Assembly: GCA_030447415.1 (NCBI GenBank)
Contig: JAUJOZ010000034.1
Coordinates: 1-47,031, forward strand
Length of the DNA stretch: 47,031 bases
Direction of reading: 5' to 3'
DNA from: Thermomicrobiales bacterium
Lineage (GTDB): Bacteria > Chloroflexota > Chloroflexia > Thermomicrobiales > UBA6265
The position numbers were made by a program, and so were the translations under genes. This document shows, piece by piece, positions 9,365 through 18,229 of the stretch. The notes under the pieces are model-generated. The model saw nothing but the letters and a program-made list of their open reading frames with translations, made no database searches and had not been told where the DNA came from. Within the stretch, counting starts at the first letter, position 1; each line of letters begins with the position of its first letter.

Positions 9365-10401
9365 CCGTTCGCCTCGGCAAGGCGGGAGGCGTGGTCGCGG
9401 GCGTAGACCTCCGGTTTCAGCACGCAGAGGAAGGGGAGGTTGCGGTAGAGCTGGCGGTAGTCCAATCCGTAGCCGACAACGTAGGCGTTCGGTATCGTGA
9501 AGCCGGTGTAGCGGACCGGGACGTCGATCAGCCGTCGCTCGCGCTTGTCGAACAGGACGCAGACATCGAGGCTGGCTGGCCCCCGCTGTCGAAGCTGGGA
9601 GACGACAAAGTCGAGGGTCAGACCTGTGGTGGCGATGTCCTCGATCAAGAGGACGTCACGCCCAGAGATGTCCAGGTCAAGGTCCTTGCTCCAGCGAACC
9701 CGCTCCACCTGCTCCTCCCGCCAGGGGGCCACGGCCAGGAAATCGATGGCGAGCGGCCGAGTGATGGCTCGGGCCAGGTCCGCAAGGAAGAACGTGACCC
9801 CCTTGAGCACGCCGACGAGGACGATCGAGCGACCGGCGTAATCGGCCGAGATCTGCGCCCCGAGCTCGGCGACACGGTCGGCGATCTCGACGGGGCTGTA
9901 CAGGACCCGTTCGATGTCGGCTTCCGGGAGCGACGTGATGTCGACGGCACCGTAGCCGACCCGCGCGAGTAGCTCGTAGTAGTCGCGCCGGGTGAGGAGG
10001 ACGACGTTGACCTCGGGATGGGCCTCCTTCATCCGTCGCAGCTTGCGGTGCTTGCGGGTGATGAGACTCTGCTTCATCGTCGTCAGCTCGACGTACAGGT
10101 CGTGCTCGGGAAGGTAGAAGTCGGGGGTGAACAGTTCCAACGCGCGCCCGTCCTCCCACCGGACCGGGAACGACGTCGGCTCGTACTCCCAACGTACGCG
10201 GTAGAAGTCCATCAGCCCCGCGAACTCGGCCTCCGCCGGGTGGGCGAACGCGGCTCGGCCGAAGGCCCGTGGCACCGGTCCCGGCTCCTGGGGGAGAGGC
10301 TCGGCGTCGTTCCGATCGGCGGGTGGGGGCGCGGTCGGAGCGGGAGCGACGGGGACTGCTGGGTCCGCCACCACCCCGCCGGCGGCCGGCGCATCGGGCA
10401 T
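9301..10401 (-). CDS. PD-(D/E)XK-like domain fused to HPRT-like phosphoribosyltransferase
   Basis: Predicted 366-aa two-domain protein. Residues 1-45 are a Pro/Ala-rich leader. Residues about 55-145 resemble a small restriction-endonuclease-like fold: FTPDFYLPEHDLYVEL with D94, E105 and K110, then a basic helix (RKHRKLRRMKEAHPE) and strand NVVLLTRRDYYELL. Residues about 170-350 align by eye with hypoxanthine phosphoribosyltransferase: VGVLKG, KDLDLDISGRDVLL, the PRPP loop LIEDIATTGLTL (251-263), and VVGYGLDYRQLYRNLP. Two changes stand out: the catalytic Asp of EDIIDTG is Thr258, and the flexible loop before KDLD is altered. The family would make IMP/GMP from PRPP and purine base; activity here is uncertain. 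It lies 41 nt after the PAP2 gene, in the same direction. Confidence 0.8.
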   Translation of the reverse strand: MPDAPAAGGVVADPAVPVAPAPTAPPPADRNDAEPLPQEPGPVPRAFGRAAFAHPAEAEFAGLMDFYRVRWEYEPTSFPVRWEDGRALELFTPDFYLPEHDLYVELTTMKQSLITRKHRKLRRMKEAHPEVNVVLLTRRDYYELLARVGYGAVDITSLPEADIERVLYSPVEIADRVAELGAQISADYAGRSIVLVGVLKGVTFFLADLARAITRPLAIDFLAVAPWREEQVERVRWSKDLDLDISGRDVLLIEDIATTGLTLDFVVSQLRQRGPASLDVCVLFDKRERRLIDVPVRYTGFTIPNAYVVGYGLDYRQLYRNLPFLCVLKPEVYARDHASRLAEANGYPPLPEAGPEPRPASESQPT

Positions 10402-10442
10402 GGCCTGCTCGCCGGGGACCGGGTTGACCCGGTGCCGGCCGA

Positions 10443-11627
10443 TCACGCGGCGGCCCCTCGGGGCACCGGCGCCACGGCGCCGCGAGCGGCGAGACGGGCG
10501 GTCAGGACGGGCGCGATGCGACCGATCCAGGTGCCGGCCGCGAACCAGCCGTAGGCGGTCACGAGCATGCCGACCGCGACATCGACGACGTAGTGCTCTC
10601 CCAGGTAGACGAGTGCCACCGCCATCAGCGCCGCATAGACCAGGGCGAGGACGCGCCACCGCTTGCGTGCTGGGCGGGCGGCGAAGACGAGGAGGAAGGT
10701 GATCGCCATGTGGATGGAAGGCATCGCGGCAATGGGATTGGACTCCCCAATGACCCGGTAGCTCGCGGTGTAGATGCCACCGCTCAGATGTCTGCCGACC
10801 GGGTCCATGACGCGGGTCACCGGTGCCGCCGCCGGCGTGTTGAGCGGATCGGGCGCTAGCCATGGTGGATTGGATGGAATCAGGAAGTAGATGAACAGCC
10901 CTACGGCCAAGAGGAGCGTCATCGCCCCGAGATAGTGCCGAAACAGCGCCGGGTTCCGTTGCCAGAGGCGGATGGCCACGAGGTGCGGCACGATGAAATA
11001 GGACCAGTGGACCCCAGTCAAGAAGTAGTCGTGCCAGCGCAGTCGATCCGGGTCAAAGAAGCGATCCTGGAGCATGATCGTCGGCAACTGGCCACCGAAC
11101 AGCCAGCGCTCCAGCCGCGCGACGTTGCCGTTGAGTGTCTCAGCCAGGGTCGTCTCGTCGGCGAGCGAGCGGAGGGCGCTAAAGACGAACCAAACCGCAC
11201 CGTACGGCACGAACGATAAGAGAAATGATCGTGTTCGACCCACGGGGACAATCAACACGGCCAGGGTGACAAACAGCCCCCAGCCGACGAACGTGCGATT
11301 GGTGAAGACCGAGGCCGCGATCAAGCCAACCGCGATGAGCACCCGGATCGCCAAGCGGCGCCGCACCCAGCGCTTGGGGAAGCGGTGGAACGGAGGAGGG
11401 CTGTCCGCGGCCGCGTCGTCGCCGAACGGGAGCGGCGCGTCGTCAGAGAGCGGCGCACCGCGGCGGGTCCCAGGGGGGGAAACTCGCACGACGTGGGACC
11501 GCACCGGTGGGCGCCCGGCGCTGGTTGGGGGGCCGTCTGTTACCGGGTCCGCCGGCGCCGGGTCGGGGACGGTCGCCCCCGACGGCAATCCGGCCGGAGC
11601 TCCCTTTGCCGTGCGGTCGTTACCCAC
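10443..11627 (-). CDS. PAP2-family membrane phosphatase / AUR1-like
   Basis: Integral membrane protein of 394 aa. Residues 1-85 are a low-complexity Pro/Ala/Asp-rich cytoplasmic leader, followed by about six to eight hydrophobic helices. The PAP2 catalytic motifs are present: AAMPSIHMAIT (PSxH) and YLGEHYVVDVAVG (the HxxxD part of motif 3). The layout, with the motifs in the C-terminal third, resembles the AUR1/inositol-phosphorylceramide-synthase-like branch. A likely role is lipid phosphate transfer or hydrolysis on the outer face of the membrane. The start is GTG at 11627; part of the disordered leader could be untranslated if a later start is used. Confidence 0.82.
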   Translation of the reverse strand: MGNDRTAKGAPAGLPSGATVPDPAPADPVTDGPPTSAGRPPVRSHVVRVSPPGTRRGAPLSDDAPLPFGDDAAADSPPPFHRFPKRWVRRRLAIRVLIAVGLIAASVFTNRTFVGWGLFVTLAVLIVPVGRTRSFLLSFVPYGAVWFVFSALRSLADETTLAETLNGNVARLERWLFGGQLPTIMLQDRFFDPDRLRWHDYFLTGVHWSYFIVPHLVAIRLWQRNPALFRHYLGAMTLLLAVGLFIYFLIPSNPPWLAPDPLNTPAAAPVTRVMDPVGRHLSGGIYTASYRVIGESNPIAAMPSIHMAITFLLVFAARPARKRWRVLALVYAALMAVALVYLGEHYVVDVAVGMLVTAYGWFAAGTWIGRIAPVLTARLAARGAVAPVPRGAAA

Positions 11628-11702
11628 CCGCGCTCCCGCCGAAGTCCATCGCGCTCCGCGGGTTAAGTATACGTGTCGCGGCGGCGAAACGACCGTGCGC
11701 GG

Positions 11703-12215
11703 CTAAAAGCCGTACCGACCGCGGGCCTTCTTGGTGACGGTAATCGTCTCCGGTACCTCGCCCGATGTCGGCTTGCGGGCGATGAACCCGCGCCGTTGCT
11801 GCTCCGCGACCCACGCCTCGTCGAAGCCGTGAGCCGCGGCGAGTGTGATGAAGTCGGCCGCTGGCCGGCTCGGCTCCGGCGACACCGCTTCGTGGTACAG
11901 ACTCCGGCGCGCCTCTTCGGTCGGCGTCGTCCGTCGCAAGACGAGGCGCTCGACGACAGGGCCGCCACGAAGGTGCTCGACGATCTCGGGGAGGTCGCTC
12001 ACCGTGACGCGGTGGTAGATGACGTTATCCGGATAGACGATGACGTTGGGTCCGATGTCGCACAAATCGATGGTGCCGCAGTTGTTGACCAAAATTTCGA
12101 CGTCCAGACCCCGGCGGATGATGTCGAGCCGGAGCCGGCCGGCGACGTCGTTGGCGCCTTTCTGCGCGCAGTGGTTGGCAGTGCAGACGAGGACGTGCTT
12201 CCTTGTCCAGTACAC
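11703..12215 (-). CDS. Thioredoxin-like [2Fe-2S] ferredoxin
   Basis: 170-aa protein starting at GTG 12215, with GGAGG seven bases before it. Residues about 5-70 form a thioredoxin-like ferredoxin domain: VLVCTANHCAQKGAND supplies two cysteines four residues apart, NNCGTIDLCDIGPNV supplies two more, and YPDNVIYHRV follows, as in the COG3411 group. The C-terminal 90 residues are a charged tail containing GFIARKP. It is 96 nt downstream of fixX in the same direction, which suggests an electron-transfer pair. It likely carries electrons to or from an oxidoreductase encoded elsewhere. No partner dehydrogenase lies in the window. Confidence 0.85.
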   Translation of the reverse strand: MYWTRKHVLVCTANHCAQKGANDVAGRLRLDIIRRGLDVEILVNNCGTIDLCDIGPNVIVYPDNVIYHRVTVSDLPEIVEHLRGGPVVERLVLRRTTPTEEARRSLYHEAVSPEPSRPAADFITLAAAHGFDEAWVAEQQRRGFIARKPTSGEVPETITVTKKARGRYGF

Positions 12216-12311
12216 AGCGCCACCTCCATCGGGAACACGCAGCGGCGGGTCAGCAGCGGTCGGTGGCTGCCGTGGGACGCCAGGGACGATCAAGAGCCAG
12301 TGGACCGCGCC

Positions 12312-12641
12312 TCAGCCGTGGCGGTACTGGACGCCGAATCCGCCCCGGGGGTACGTCCACTCGATGTTGTCGTAGACATAGCAGACAATGCGGCAGGTGC
12401 CGCACTCGACGCACCCCTCGTAGGAGAAGATGACGCGACCGTCGTCGGCCGGCTGGTAGCAGTTGGCGGGGCAGCAGTTCACGCACTGCTGTCGCTCGCA
12501 TTGAAGGCAGACGTCGTGGTCGATAATGCGGATGTGGGCGCGGGTGGGGTCGATGTTGTAGGTGTTGAGGCTGAGCTTCCGTTCGATCGCCGCCGGGTCG
12601 AGTATGCGCGCCCGCCGGGCTCCTTCTTCAATGACGCTCAT
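12312..12641 (-). CDS. fixX: FixX-type ferredoxin-like protein
   Basis: 109-aa iron-sulfur protein. It has LSLNTYNID, a cluster of cysteines (CLQCERQQCVNCCPANC), then CVECGTCRIVC and the C-terminal WTYPRGGFGVQYRHG, all hallmarks of FixX, the ferredoxin that works with the FixABC electron-transferring flavoprotein system and an ETF-quinone oxidoreductase. ATG at 12641 was picked because homology begins soon after; the Shine-Dalgarno is weak. FixA, FixB and FixC are not in this window, so either the fix genes are dispersed or the neighbouring [2Fe-2S] protein is its partner here. Confidence 0.9.
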   Translation of the reverse strand: MSVIEEGARRARILDPAAIERKLSLNTYNIDPTRAHIRIIDHDVCLQCERQQCVNCCPANCYQPADDGRVIFSYEGCVECGTCRIVCYVYDNIEWTYPRGGFGVQYRHG

Positions 12642-12779
12642 GGGCCAGTGCTCATCCGCTTCGTTCCACCACGCCGGGTCGCACCGCGGCAAGCCGCGAC
12701 CGGCCGCGAGTCTACCACGAGTTCCTACGGGTCCCACGGCCGGTCGCGGCAGCGATGCCGAAGGCGGCGCGGGGTCACG

Positions 12780-14078
12780 TCACACGGCGGTCTCGACCGA
12801 CTCACCGGCGCCGCGCCGTGATCGCCGGACGGCCGAGATCCCCGAGACGACGGCGATGAGCGAGACCGCGGCCATGACGAACCCACCGGAAGCGAGCGAG
12901 ACAGCCGGGTCGTTCACGCCCCCTGTGGGATTCCCACTGTCGTCGTCGCGGTCGACGGCGCCCGGAGCGGCATCGCCCTGGTAGCCGAGACTCGCTTTCC
13001 ACTGGCGATCGAGGTCGTCGAGTGTGACCCCCAGGGCCTCGCGGACGACCTCGTCGTAGGTCACGCCTTCGCCGACGGCCTCAATCAGTGCGGCCATCTC
13101 GTCCTCGCCGAACGTGTTGATGATGAAACTGACGATGCTGAAACTTTCGGCGTAGGCGAGGGTGGCTTCAGCGGGATCGTACGGGAAGAGCGAGTTCAGA
13201 GCGCGGACGGACATCAGCCGGCCGCCGTCGGCGGCGTCCTGGACTAATGAGGGGAAGCCTTCGTTGCCGCCCTCCTGGTAGTAGACCGCCAGCCCTTCGT
13301 CCATCCACGTCGGGGGACGGTTGAAGGGATTCTCGGTGACCTGGTGGAGGACTTGGTGGGCGATTTCATGGGGCACGACGCGCCCAACCTCGACAGTGTC
13401 GCCGGGGGGGAGGACCGCGAGGACCAAGGAGAGTTCGGTGAAGGAGGTGCCGGCGATCCAGGGCTCGCTGTTCGGTGCCTGCGCCCCAGCGAAGTCTTCT
13501 TTGGAGGAGTAAGCCCAGATTCGGACCGGGCGGCTGCGCTTCAACCCGAAATCGTCCTGGAGCCGGTCGATGGTCCGCTGGGCGGTGTCGAGGATCTGGC
13601 GGTTGAATGTCTCGTCGCCGTTGTAGGCATAGACCGTCACCTGACCAGTCGTCACTGAAGTCCAGGCGAAGCGGCTGTCCTCCCAGAGAAAGGTCTTGGC
13701 GTCGGTTTCCGTGACGTCGCCGTTGGAGTCAGTGAGCCGCCAGTAGTACGTGATATCGACGCCGGGCGGAAGGTAGTTGATCTGGGTGTCGAGCTGATAG
13801 GTCGCGTCGATGGTGGTCCCACCGGCGAACTGCGGAGTGGCGAGATTCAACGTCTCCTGGCTCGCCGTGGTGTAGAGCAACTCGACGTGCTCGATCGACG
13901 TCGGCGCCGAGGCGGTGAGTGAAAACGTGATCCCGTCCGGAAAGGATGGGACGGCCCCGTTGGCGGTGATCGTGACCGCTGGGGCCGCAGCGGAGTCGGG
14001 AGCCGCCGCCAAGAGCCAGAAGAAAACCGTCCCTGCGAGGAACAAGCCAAGCGCCAAGGAGTGGACTAGCCGAATCAT
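12780..14078 (-). CDS. Secreted, membrane-anchored gluzincin (peptidase MA-like)
   Basis: 432-aa protein with an N-terminal signal/anchor (residues 1-31, ending SAAAP), a beta-rich Ig-like domain (about 33-130), and a metallopeptidase domain. The zinc motif is VVPHEIAHQVLH (HExxH) near residue 240, followed by WMDEGLAVYYQEGG, where the downstream Glu would be the third ligand as in peptidase MA-like gluzincins. A C-terminal helix (VSLASGGFVMAAVSLIAVV) and basic tail RRSRRG suggest a second membrane anchor. Its start ATG overlaps the prfB stop (ATGA), so it should be translationally coupled to prfB. The substrate is unknown. Confidence 0.85.
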   Translation of the reverse strand: MIRLVHSLALGLFLAGTVFFWLLAAAPDSAAAPAVTITANGAVPSFPDGITFSLTASAPTSIEHVELLYTTASQETLNLATPQFAGGTTIDATYQLDTQINYLPPGVDITYYWRLTDSNGDVTETDAKTFLWEDSRFAWTSVTTGQVTVYAYNGDETFNRQILDTAQRTIDRLQDDFGLKRSRPVRIWAYSSKEDFAGAQAPNSEPWIAGTSFTELSLVLAVLPPGDTVEVGRVVPHEIAHQVLHQVTENPFNRPPTWMDEGLAVYYQEGGNEGFPSLVQDAADGGRLMSVRALNSLFPYDPAEATLAYAESFSIVSFIINTFGEDEMAALIEAVGEGVTYDEVVREALGVTLDDLDRQWKASLGYQGDAAPGAVDRDDDSGNPTGGVNDPAVSLASGGFVMAAVSLIAVVSGISAVRRSRRGAGESVETAV

Positions 14079-15185
14079 ACCGAGCTCTCCGTGGGCGCGA
14101 TTTGCCGGTGGAGGTAGGCGTTGATAAAGGGGTCGATAGCACCGTCGAGAACCGCCTGGGCGTCTCCAACGCTGGTGTCGGTGCGGTGGTCCGTGACCTG
14201 CGTGTAGGGATGAAGGACATAGGAGCGGATGCGGTTGCCGAAACCGGCGGCGGTGTGCTCGCCCTTCAGCTTCGCCATCTCCTCCGCCTCCTCCCGGAGC
14301 CGACGCTCCAGCAGACGAGCGCGCAGGATCTTGAACGCCGTTTCCCGGTTCTGGATCTGGCTCCGCTCGTTCTGGCAGGTGACCACGATGCCGGTCGGAA
14401 GGTGGGTCAGGCGTACGGCGGAGCTCGTCTTGTTGACGTGCTGACCGCCAGCGCCGGATGAGCGGTAGGTGTCAACCCGGACGTCATCCTCGTTAATCGT
14501 GATCTCTGTGTCCCCCTCGATCTCAGGCATCACCTCCACGAGCGCGAAGGCCGTGTGGCGACGGTGGGCGGCGTCGAAGGGGGAAAGCCGGACCAGACGG
14601 TGAGAGCCGGCCTCGCCTTTGGCAAAGCCGTAGGCGCGCGGTCCGCGCAGCTCGACCGTCGCGTTCTTGATGCCCGCTTCCTCCCCCTCGGTGGAATCAA
14701 GGATCTCGGCCTCCAGGCCGCACCGCTCGGCCCAACGGACGTACATCCGGGTGAGCATCTCCGCGAAGTCCTGGGCGTCTATCCCGCCTTCGCCGGAGTG
14801 GACCACGAGGATGGCGTCAGAGTCGTCGTGCGGCCCACTGAGCGCGGCTTGCAACTCCAGGGCGTCGAGCTGCGTTTCGAGGGCGGTAACCTCCTCGGCG
14901 ACCTCGTGGGCCAGCGCGACATCCCCGTCGGCCAGCTCGGCGAGGGCGGTCAAGTCGTCGGCCTGGTGCTCGACTCGCTGCCATGTCTCGACCTGCGAGC
15001 GCAAGTCGCCGAGCCGCCGCATGGCGCGCTGGGCCGCCCGTGGGTCGTCCCAGAAGGTGGGCTCCCCACTTCGTCGCTCTAGATCCGCAATCTCGCGCTC
15101 TTGGCTGTCGAGGTCAAAGGCGCCCCCGCAGCAACTCCAGGCGCTGCCGGATGGAGGACAGGGAACGAATTGTCTCGTCGCTCAT
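14075..15185 (-). CDS. prfB: Peptide chain release factor 2 (programmed +1 frameshift)
   Basis: RF2 terminates translation at UGA and UAA. The coding region is split: 23 codons from ATG 15185 to CTT at 15119-15117, then an in-frame TGA (15116-15114), then the rest in the +1 frame from GAC 15115. The CTT-TGA-C slip site is preceded by the G-rich CGGGGGCGC, matching the classical prfB autoregulation, in which low RF2 favours frameshifting. The joined product is 369 aa. The stop-recognition tripeptide SPF is in RLSPFDAAH, and the catalytic GGQ is in SSGAGGQHVNKTSSAV. Reading only the second frame would miss the N-terminal 54 residues. The gene is coupled to the downstream gluzincin by an ATGA overlap. 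Confidence 0.96.
15111..15128 (-). promoter_or_regulatory. prfB recoding site
   Basis: On the minus strand the order is a G-rich internal Shine-Dalgarno-like run (CGGGGG), CGC, CTT, TGA, C. The in-frame UGA stop, poorly decoded when RF2 is scarce, lets the ribosome slip +1 on CUU-U and continue as full-length RF2. Confidence 0.92.
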
Positions 15186-15540
15186 ACCGCTTCGGTGTCT
15201 CCGTGTCGCTATCGCGGCTGACGGTCGGGGTCCGACCTCAGTCCCGGTTGAGGTGTAGTTGTCCAAAGTATAGTCGTCGGCGGCATCTAGCCTCGGGGTT
15301 GAACCAGAGTCGATGGACCGTTCAACTCCTTGCTCAACGCGGGGCCGGCCGTGCGGAACACCTCAGCACAGCGCTAGGCGAGCTCACCGGCCGTGTCAGC
15401 ATGTCTACTTGTATTGTTCGCCCGAACGCCAACTGAGCCATGAACGAATCAGGGTTAGTCAGGGCGTCGTGCCGGTGATCTGCTCGCGTGGTTTACGCTG
15501 GCCTCGTGGGCTGAGATGATGCGGCGCCGCGAGTCGGCTC
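15186..15540. other. Divergent intergenic region prfB / fsr-like
   Basis: 355 bases between two divergently transcribed genes, so it must hold both promoters. No reading frame is convincing. The stretch TTGTCCAAAGTATAGTC near 15260 is locally AT-rich and could be part of a promoter, but no pair of hexamers is strong enough to call. Confidence 0.4.
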
Positions 15541-16818
15541 ATGGCGGGGGCGGGAGGAAGCGTGTCGTCGCTCGTAAGGGTGTTGCGGAACCGGGCGCTG
15601 CTGACCTTGATGCTCGGCCACTTCACCAACGACATGTTTGCCGGAGTGCTGACGATTCTTCTCCCTGGGGCCAAGGATCGGTTCGACCTGAGCAATGCCG
15701 CGGTCGGTCTGATCGCATTGGCTTACACGGCCGCGGCTTCGCTCTCGCAGCCCCTCTTCGGCCACCTCACCGACCGCTATAACCGCCGGTGGTTCGCCTC
15801 GGCGGTGCTGGTGTGGGGAGCGGGCTTTTCAGCGGCGTACGGGTTCGCCCCCAGTTACGGCGCCTTCCTCCTGCTCGCCGGTCTCGCCGGGATCGGCTCG
15901 GGCGCCTATCACCCGCTCGGCGCGGCCAACGCGGCGGGGATCACCGACGACCGGCACAAGAACACGGCGATGTCACTGTACACGGTGGGCGGCACGACGG
16001 GTTACGCCCTCGGTCCCCTCGTTGGGGTTGCTCTGCTCTGGCTATTTGGGGCCCGCGGGACATGGGTGCTCGCGGTGCCCGGGGTGCTCGCCGCCGCGCT
16101 GCTTGGGACCCAGATGCGCCACGTTGAGCGGGCACGGAAGGCGCGGGCCGCGGCTGCCGGCGCGCGGACCACGTCGGACCGACCGCAATGGAGCGCGCTG
16201 GTGCGGATCATGGGCGTGGTAATGCTCCGGTCGTGGGTCTTCCTGTCGGTCCTGCAGTTCGTGCCCATCTGGTACGACGACCTCGGATACGGCCGGGACC
16301 TTTATGGTCCGCTGGTGACCACCATCATTCTTGCCGGGGTGATCGGTACGCTGGCCGGCGGTGCGCTCGCCGATCGACTGGGCCAGCGGGTGGTGGTGGT
16401 CGGATCGCTGGTGCTGACGATCCCGTGGCTGTTGCTCTTCGCGGGGTGGCCGGGTCTGGTCGCTTTCTTCACAGGGCTGCTGTTCGGAGCCTCGTGCGAT
16501 GCCAGCCTGTCGGTCACGCTGGTGGCGGCGCAGCGGATGCTGCCTGGCCGAACAGGGGTCGCCTCTGGGGTGATTCTTGGGCTCGGCTTCGTTACCGGGG
16601 GCATCGGCGTGCCCGTCACCGGGCGCATGGCTGACGCCATCGGGATCGCGCCGGCGCTCATGCTGCTCAGCGTGCTGTGCGCGCTTGGTGCGCTCCTCGC
16701 CCTGACGATCCCTGCGGCCGCTGGGCTGGCTGCGGGCGGCCCGGCGGTTCCATCTCCGGCGGTCGAGTCGGCGCGCGGGGGCGGCGACCCGCGACCGGCC
16801 CCATCGGGGCGCGGGTAA
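15541..16818 (+). CDS. MFS efflux protein, fosmidomycin-resistance (Fsr)-like
   Basis: 425-aa integral membrane protein with about twelve hydrophobic segments. The N-terminal pattern GHFTNDMFAGVLTILLPG, the loop QPLFGHLTDRYNRRW, the GIGSGAYHPLGAANAAG segment in TM4 and YTVGGTTGYALGPL in TM5 match the Fsr family of drug exporters. The C-terminal 30 residues are disordered and polar. The family exports fosmidomycin and related compounds; the actual substrate here is inferred only from family. Start ATG 15541; a weak AG-rich stretch precedes it. Confidence 0.85.
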   Translation: MAGAGGSVSSLVRVLRNRALLTLMLGHFTNDMFAGVLTILLPGAKDRFDLSNAAVGLIALAYTAAASLSQPLFGHLTDRYNRRWFASAVLVWGAGFSAAYGFAPSYGAFLLLAGLAGIGSGAYHPLGAANAAGITDDRHKNTAMSLYTVGGTTGYALGPLVGVALLWLFGARGTWVLAVPGVLAAALLGTQMRHVERARKARAAAAGARTTSDRPQWSALVRIMGVVMLRSWVFLSVLQFVPIWYDDLGYGRDLYGPLVTTIILAGVIGTLAGGALADRLGQRVVVVGSLVLTIPWLLLFAGWPGLVAFFTGLLFGASCDASLSVTLVAAQRMLPGRTGVASGVILGLGFVTGGIGVPVTGRMADAIGIAPALMLLSVLCALGALLALTIPAAAGLAAGGPAVPSPAVESARGGGDPRPAPSGRG

Positions 16819-16825
16819 AGTCGGC

Positions 16826-17134
16826 GTGCGGTTCGGGCGGGTCGAGGGCGTCGTCGTTCCGATCGAGGAGGCCGGCGAGACGCGGCTGCGACTGACGGTC
16901 CACCTCGAGACCGGCTCCCGCCTTGAGGTGGTGCGGGAAGAGACGGTGCGGCCGCTCCGGCCGCTTCGATCGGCTGAAGATCTCGCGTGGCACGCCGACC
17001 AACTAACGCAGGAAACGATCGGCGTGGATCTCGCGGAGTTGGGGTGGGAGGCTATCGGCGTCGAGCAGCCGCCAGCGCGGGAACCCGGTGAACTGGCTCG
17101 CTCGGCGTCCTACGCCGTCCGAAACCTCAGCTAG
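16826..17134 (+). CDS. Hypothetical small acidic protein
   Basis: 102-aa protein starting with GTG seven bases after the preceding stop. It shows a beta-strand pattern in the first 40 residues (GRVEGVVVPIEEAG, LRLTVHLETGSRLEVV), then an acidic helix. The short gap suggests it shares a transcript with the Fsr-like transporter. No family recognised. Confidence 0.55.
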   Translation: MRFGRVEGVVVPIEEAGETRLRLTVHLETGSRLEVVREETVRPLRPLRSAEDLAWHADQLTQETIGVDLAELGWEAIGVEQPPAREPGELARSASYAVRNLS

Positions 17135-17153
17135 GACAGGGAGGAGTGCAAAC

Positions 17154-17915
17154 ATGGCGAGCACCATGCCGGGTGGAGGCGCCGCGCGCCCCGTCCGCCT
17201 GCTGCTTGCCTGCCAATTGGCGCTCGCGATCCTTGGCGCCGGGGTGTGGCAGTGGACGCAAGCCTGGAAACCACCGCTGCCGGATGACCCGGGGCCGGTG
17301 GCCGGCACGATGATCCTGCCCGCAACGATTGAGGGCGCGTACCCGGCGGCACTGGCGCGAGCGCAGCGCTGGCGGGAAGAGGCCCGGCTCCTGAGCGCGA
17401 GCCAGCAGATCGACTGGCCCTTGGACCAGGCGTCCGAGGAGGCGGTCGAAGCGATTCCGAGCAACGGGTGGTTGACGTACGTCTTCGTCGCGCCGGTGCC
17501 CGGGCCGTTTGGCGAGGAGCGAGCGGCGTCGGTGAGCGTGGTGGTGGAGCGAACGAGCGGAGCCGTGGTGTTCGGCGAGGTTGTCGGTTGGGACACGCCG
17601 CCGGCGGGCGAGGCACCGGCCCTCAGCACATATCCCGTGACATCAACCGGGGCAGTATTGGCCGCCGAGGACGCCGGGGGTACCGGTTATCGTCGCGCCT
17701 GCCCGGTGCATCGGCACCTGACACGGGTTGGCCTAGTCGCCGGTCAGCGAGGTGGACCCGAATGGCTCGTCACCTACATTGGCGCTCGGAAGGGGGATCG
17801 GAATGGGCTAGTGATCCGGGTCGACGCGGGGACCGGGAAGGTGACCTCGTTTGAGGACCACTCGATCTCGTGCGAGGACGAGGCGAGGCGGCCGGGCGCT
17901 GGACCGCGTTTGTAG
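17154..17915 (+). CDS. Hypothetical membrane-anchored protein
   Basis: 253-aa protein from ATG 17154, with GGGAGGAG seven bases upstream. Residues 14-33 form a hydrophobic signal anchor (RLLLACQLALAILGAGVW). The rest is a soluble domain outside the membrane, with strands WLTYVFVAPVP, SVSVVVERTSGAVVFGEVVGW and WLVTYIGARKG, a repeated strand pattern that loosely recalls PepSY-type folds. This resemblance is not enough for a name. It may be co-transcribed with the 16826 gene. Confidence 0.6.
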   Translation: MASTMPGGGAARPVRLLLACQLALAILGAGVWQWTQAWKPPLPDDPGPVAGTMILPATIEGAYPAALARAQRWREEARLLSASQQIDWPLDQASEEAVEAIPSNGWLTYVFVAPVPGPFGEERAASVSVVVERTSGAVVFGEVVGWDTPPAGEAPALSTYPVTSTGAVLAAEDAGGTGYRRACPVHRHLTRVGLVAGQRGGPEWLVTYIGARKGDRNGLVIRVDAGTGKVTSFEDHSISCEDEARRPGAGPRL

Positions 17916-18138
17916 CGGCGCGACGCTCGGTCGAAGTGAGCCTGGGGGTGCGGCGCCCCAAGGACGGGGTTTATCCGCCGGTACGGGCGACTGATCCACG
18001 GTCCCGGCTGCTACAAGCACAGCACCGGACGCTCGCCGGCTGGCACCACATCAAGAGCACCAGGTGTCCTTGGTGGGGGCGAAGGCGGTTTCTTGGCAGG
18101 AGAGTGTTTCTCCGCGATGCGACGGAGCGAACGGGGTT
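17916..18138. other. Left flank of the IS element
   Basis: No gene recognised. The last three bases before the element (GTT, 18136-18138) repeat as GTT just after its right end. Neither this flank nor the matching right flank (19832-20038) continues a recognisable reading frame, so the insertion does not visibly disrupt a known gene. Confidence 0.5.
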
Positions 18139-18179
18139 TGGACTGCACCCCCGAGACCGGACCATTGCCTAAGTCAACT
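18139..18179 (+). repeat. Left terminal inverted repeat of the IS3 element
   Basis: Starts TGGACTGCACCC and includes CCGGACCA and AGTCAACT. It pairs with 19791-19831 on the opposite strand at 31 of 41 positions. Confidence 0.88.
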
Positions 18180-18229
18180 TCTCCTCGTGGGATGGCGGTA
18201 GGCTATCCGTTACGGGAGGAGAACGAGCG

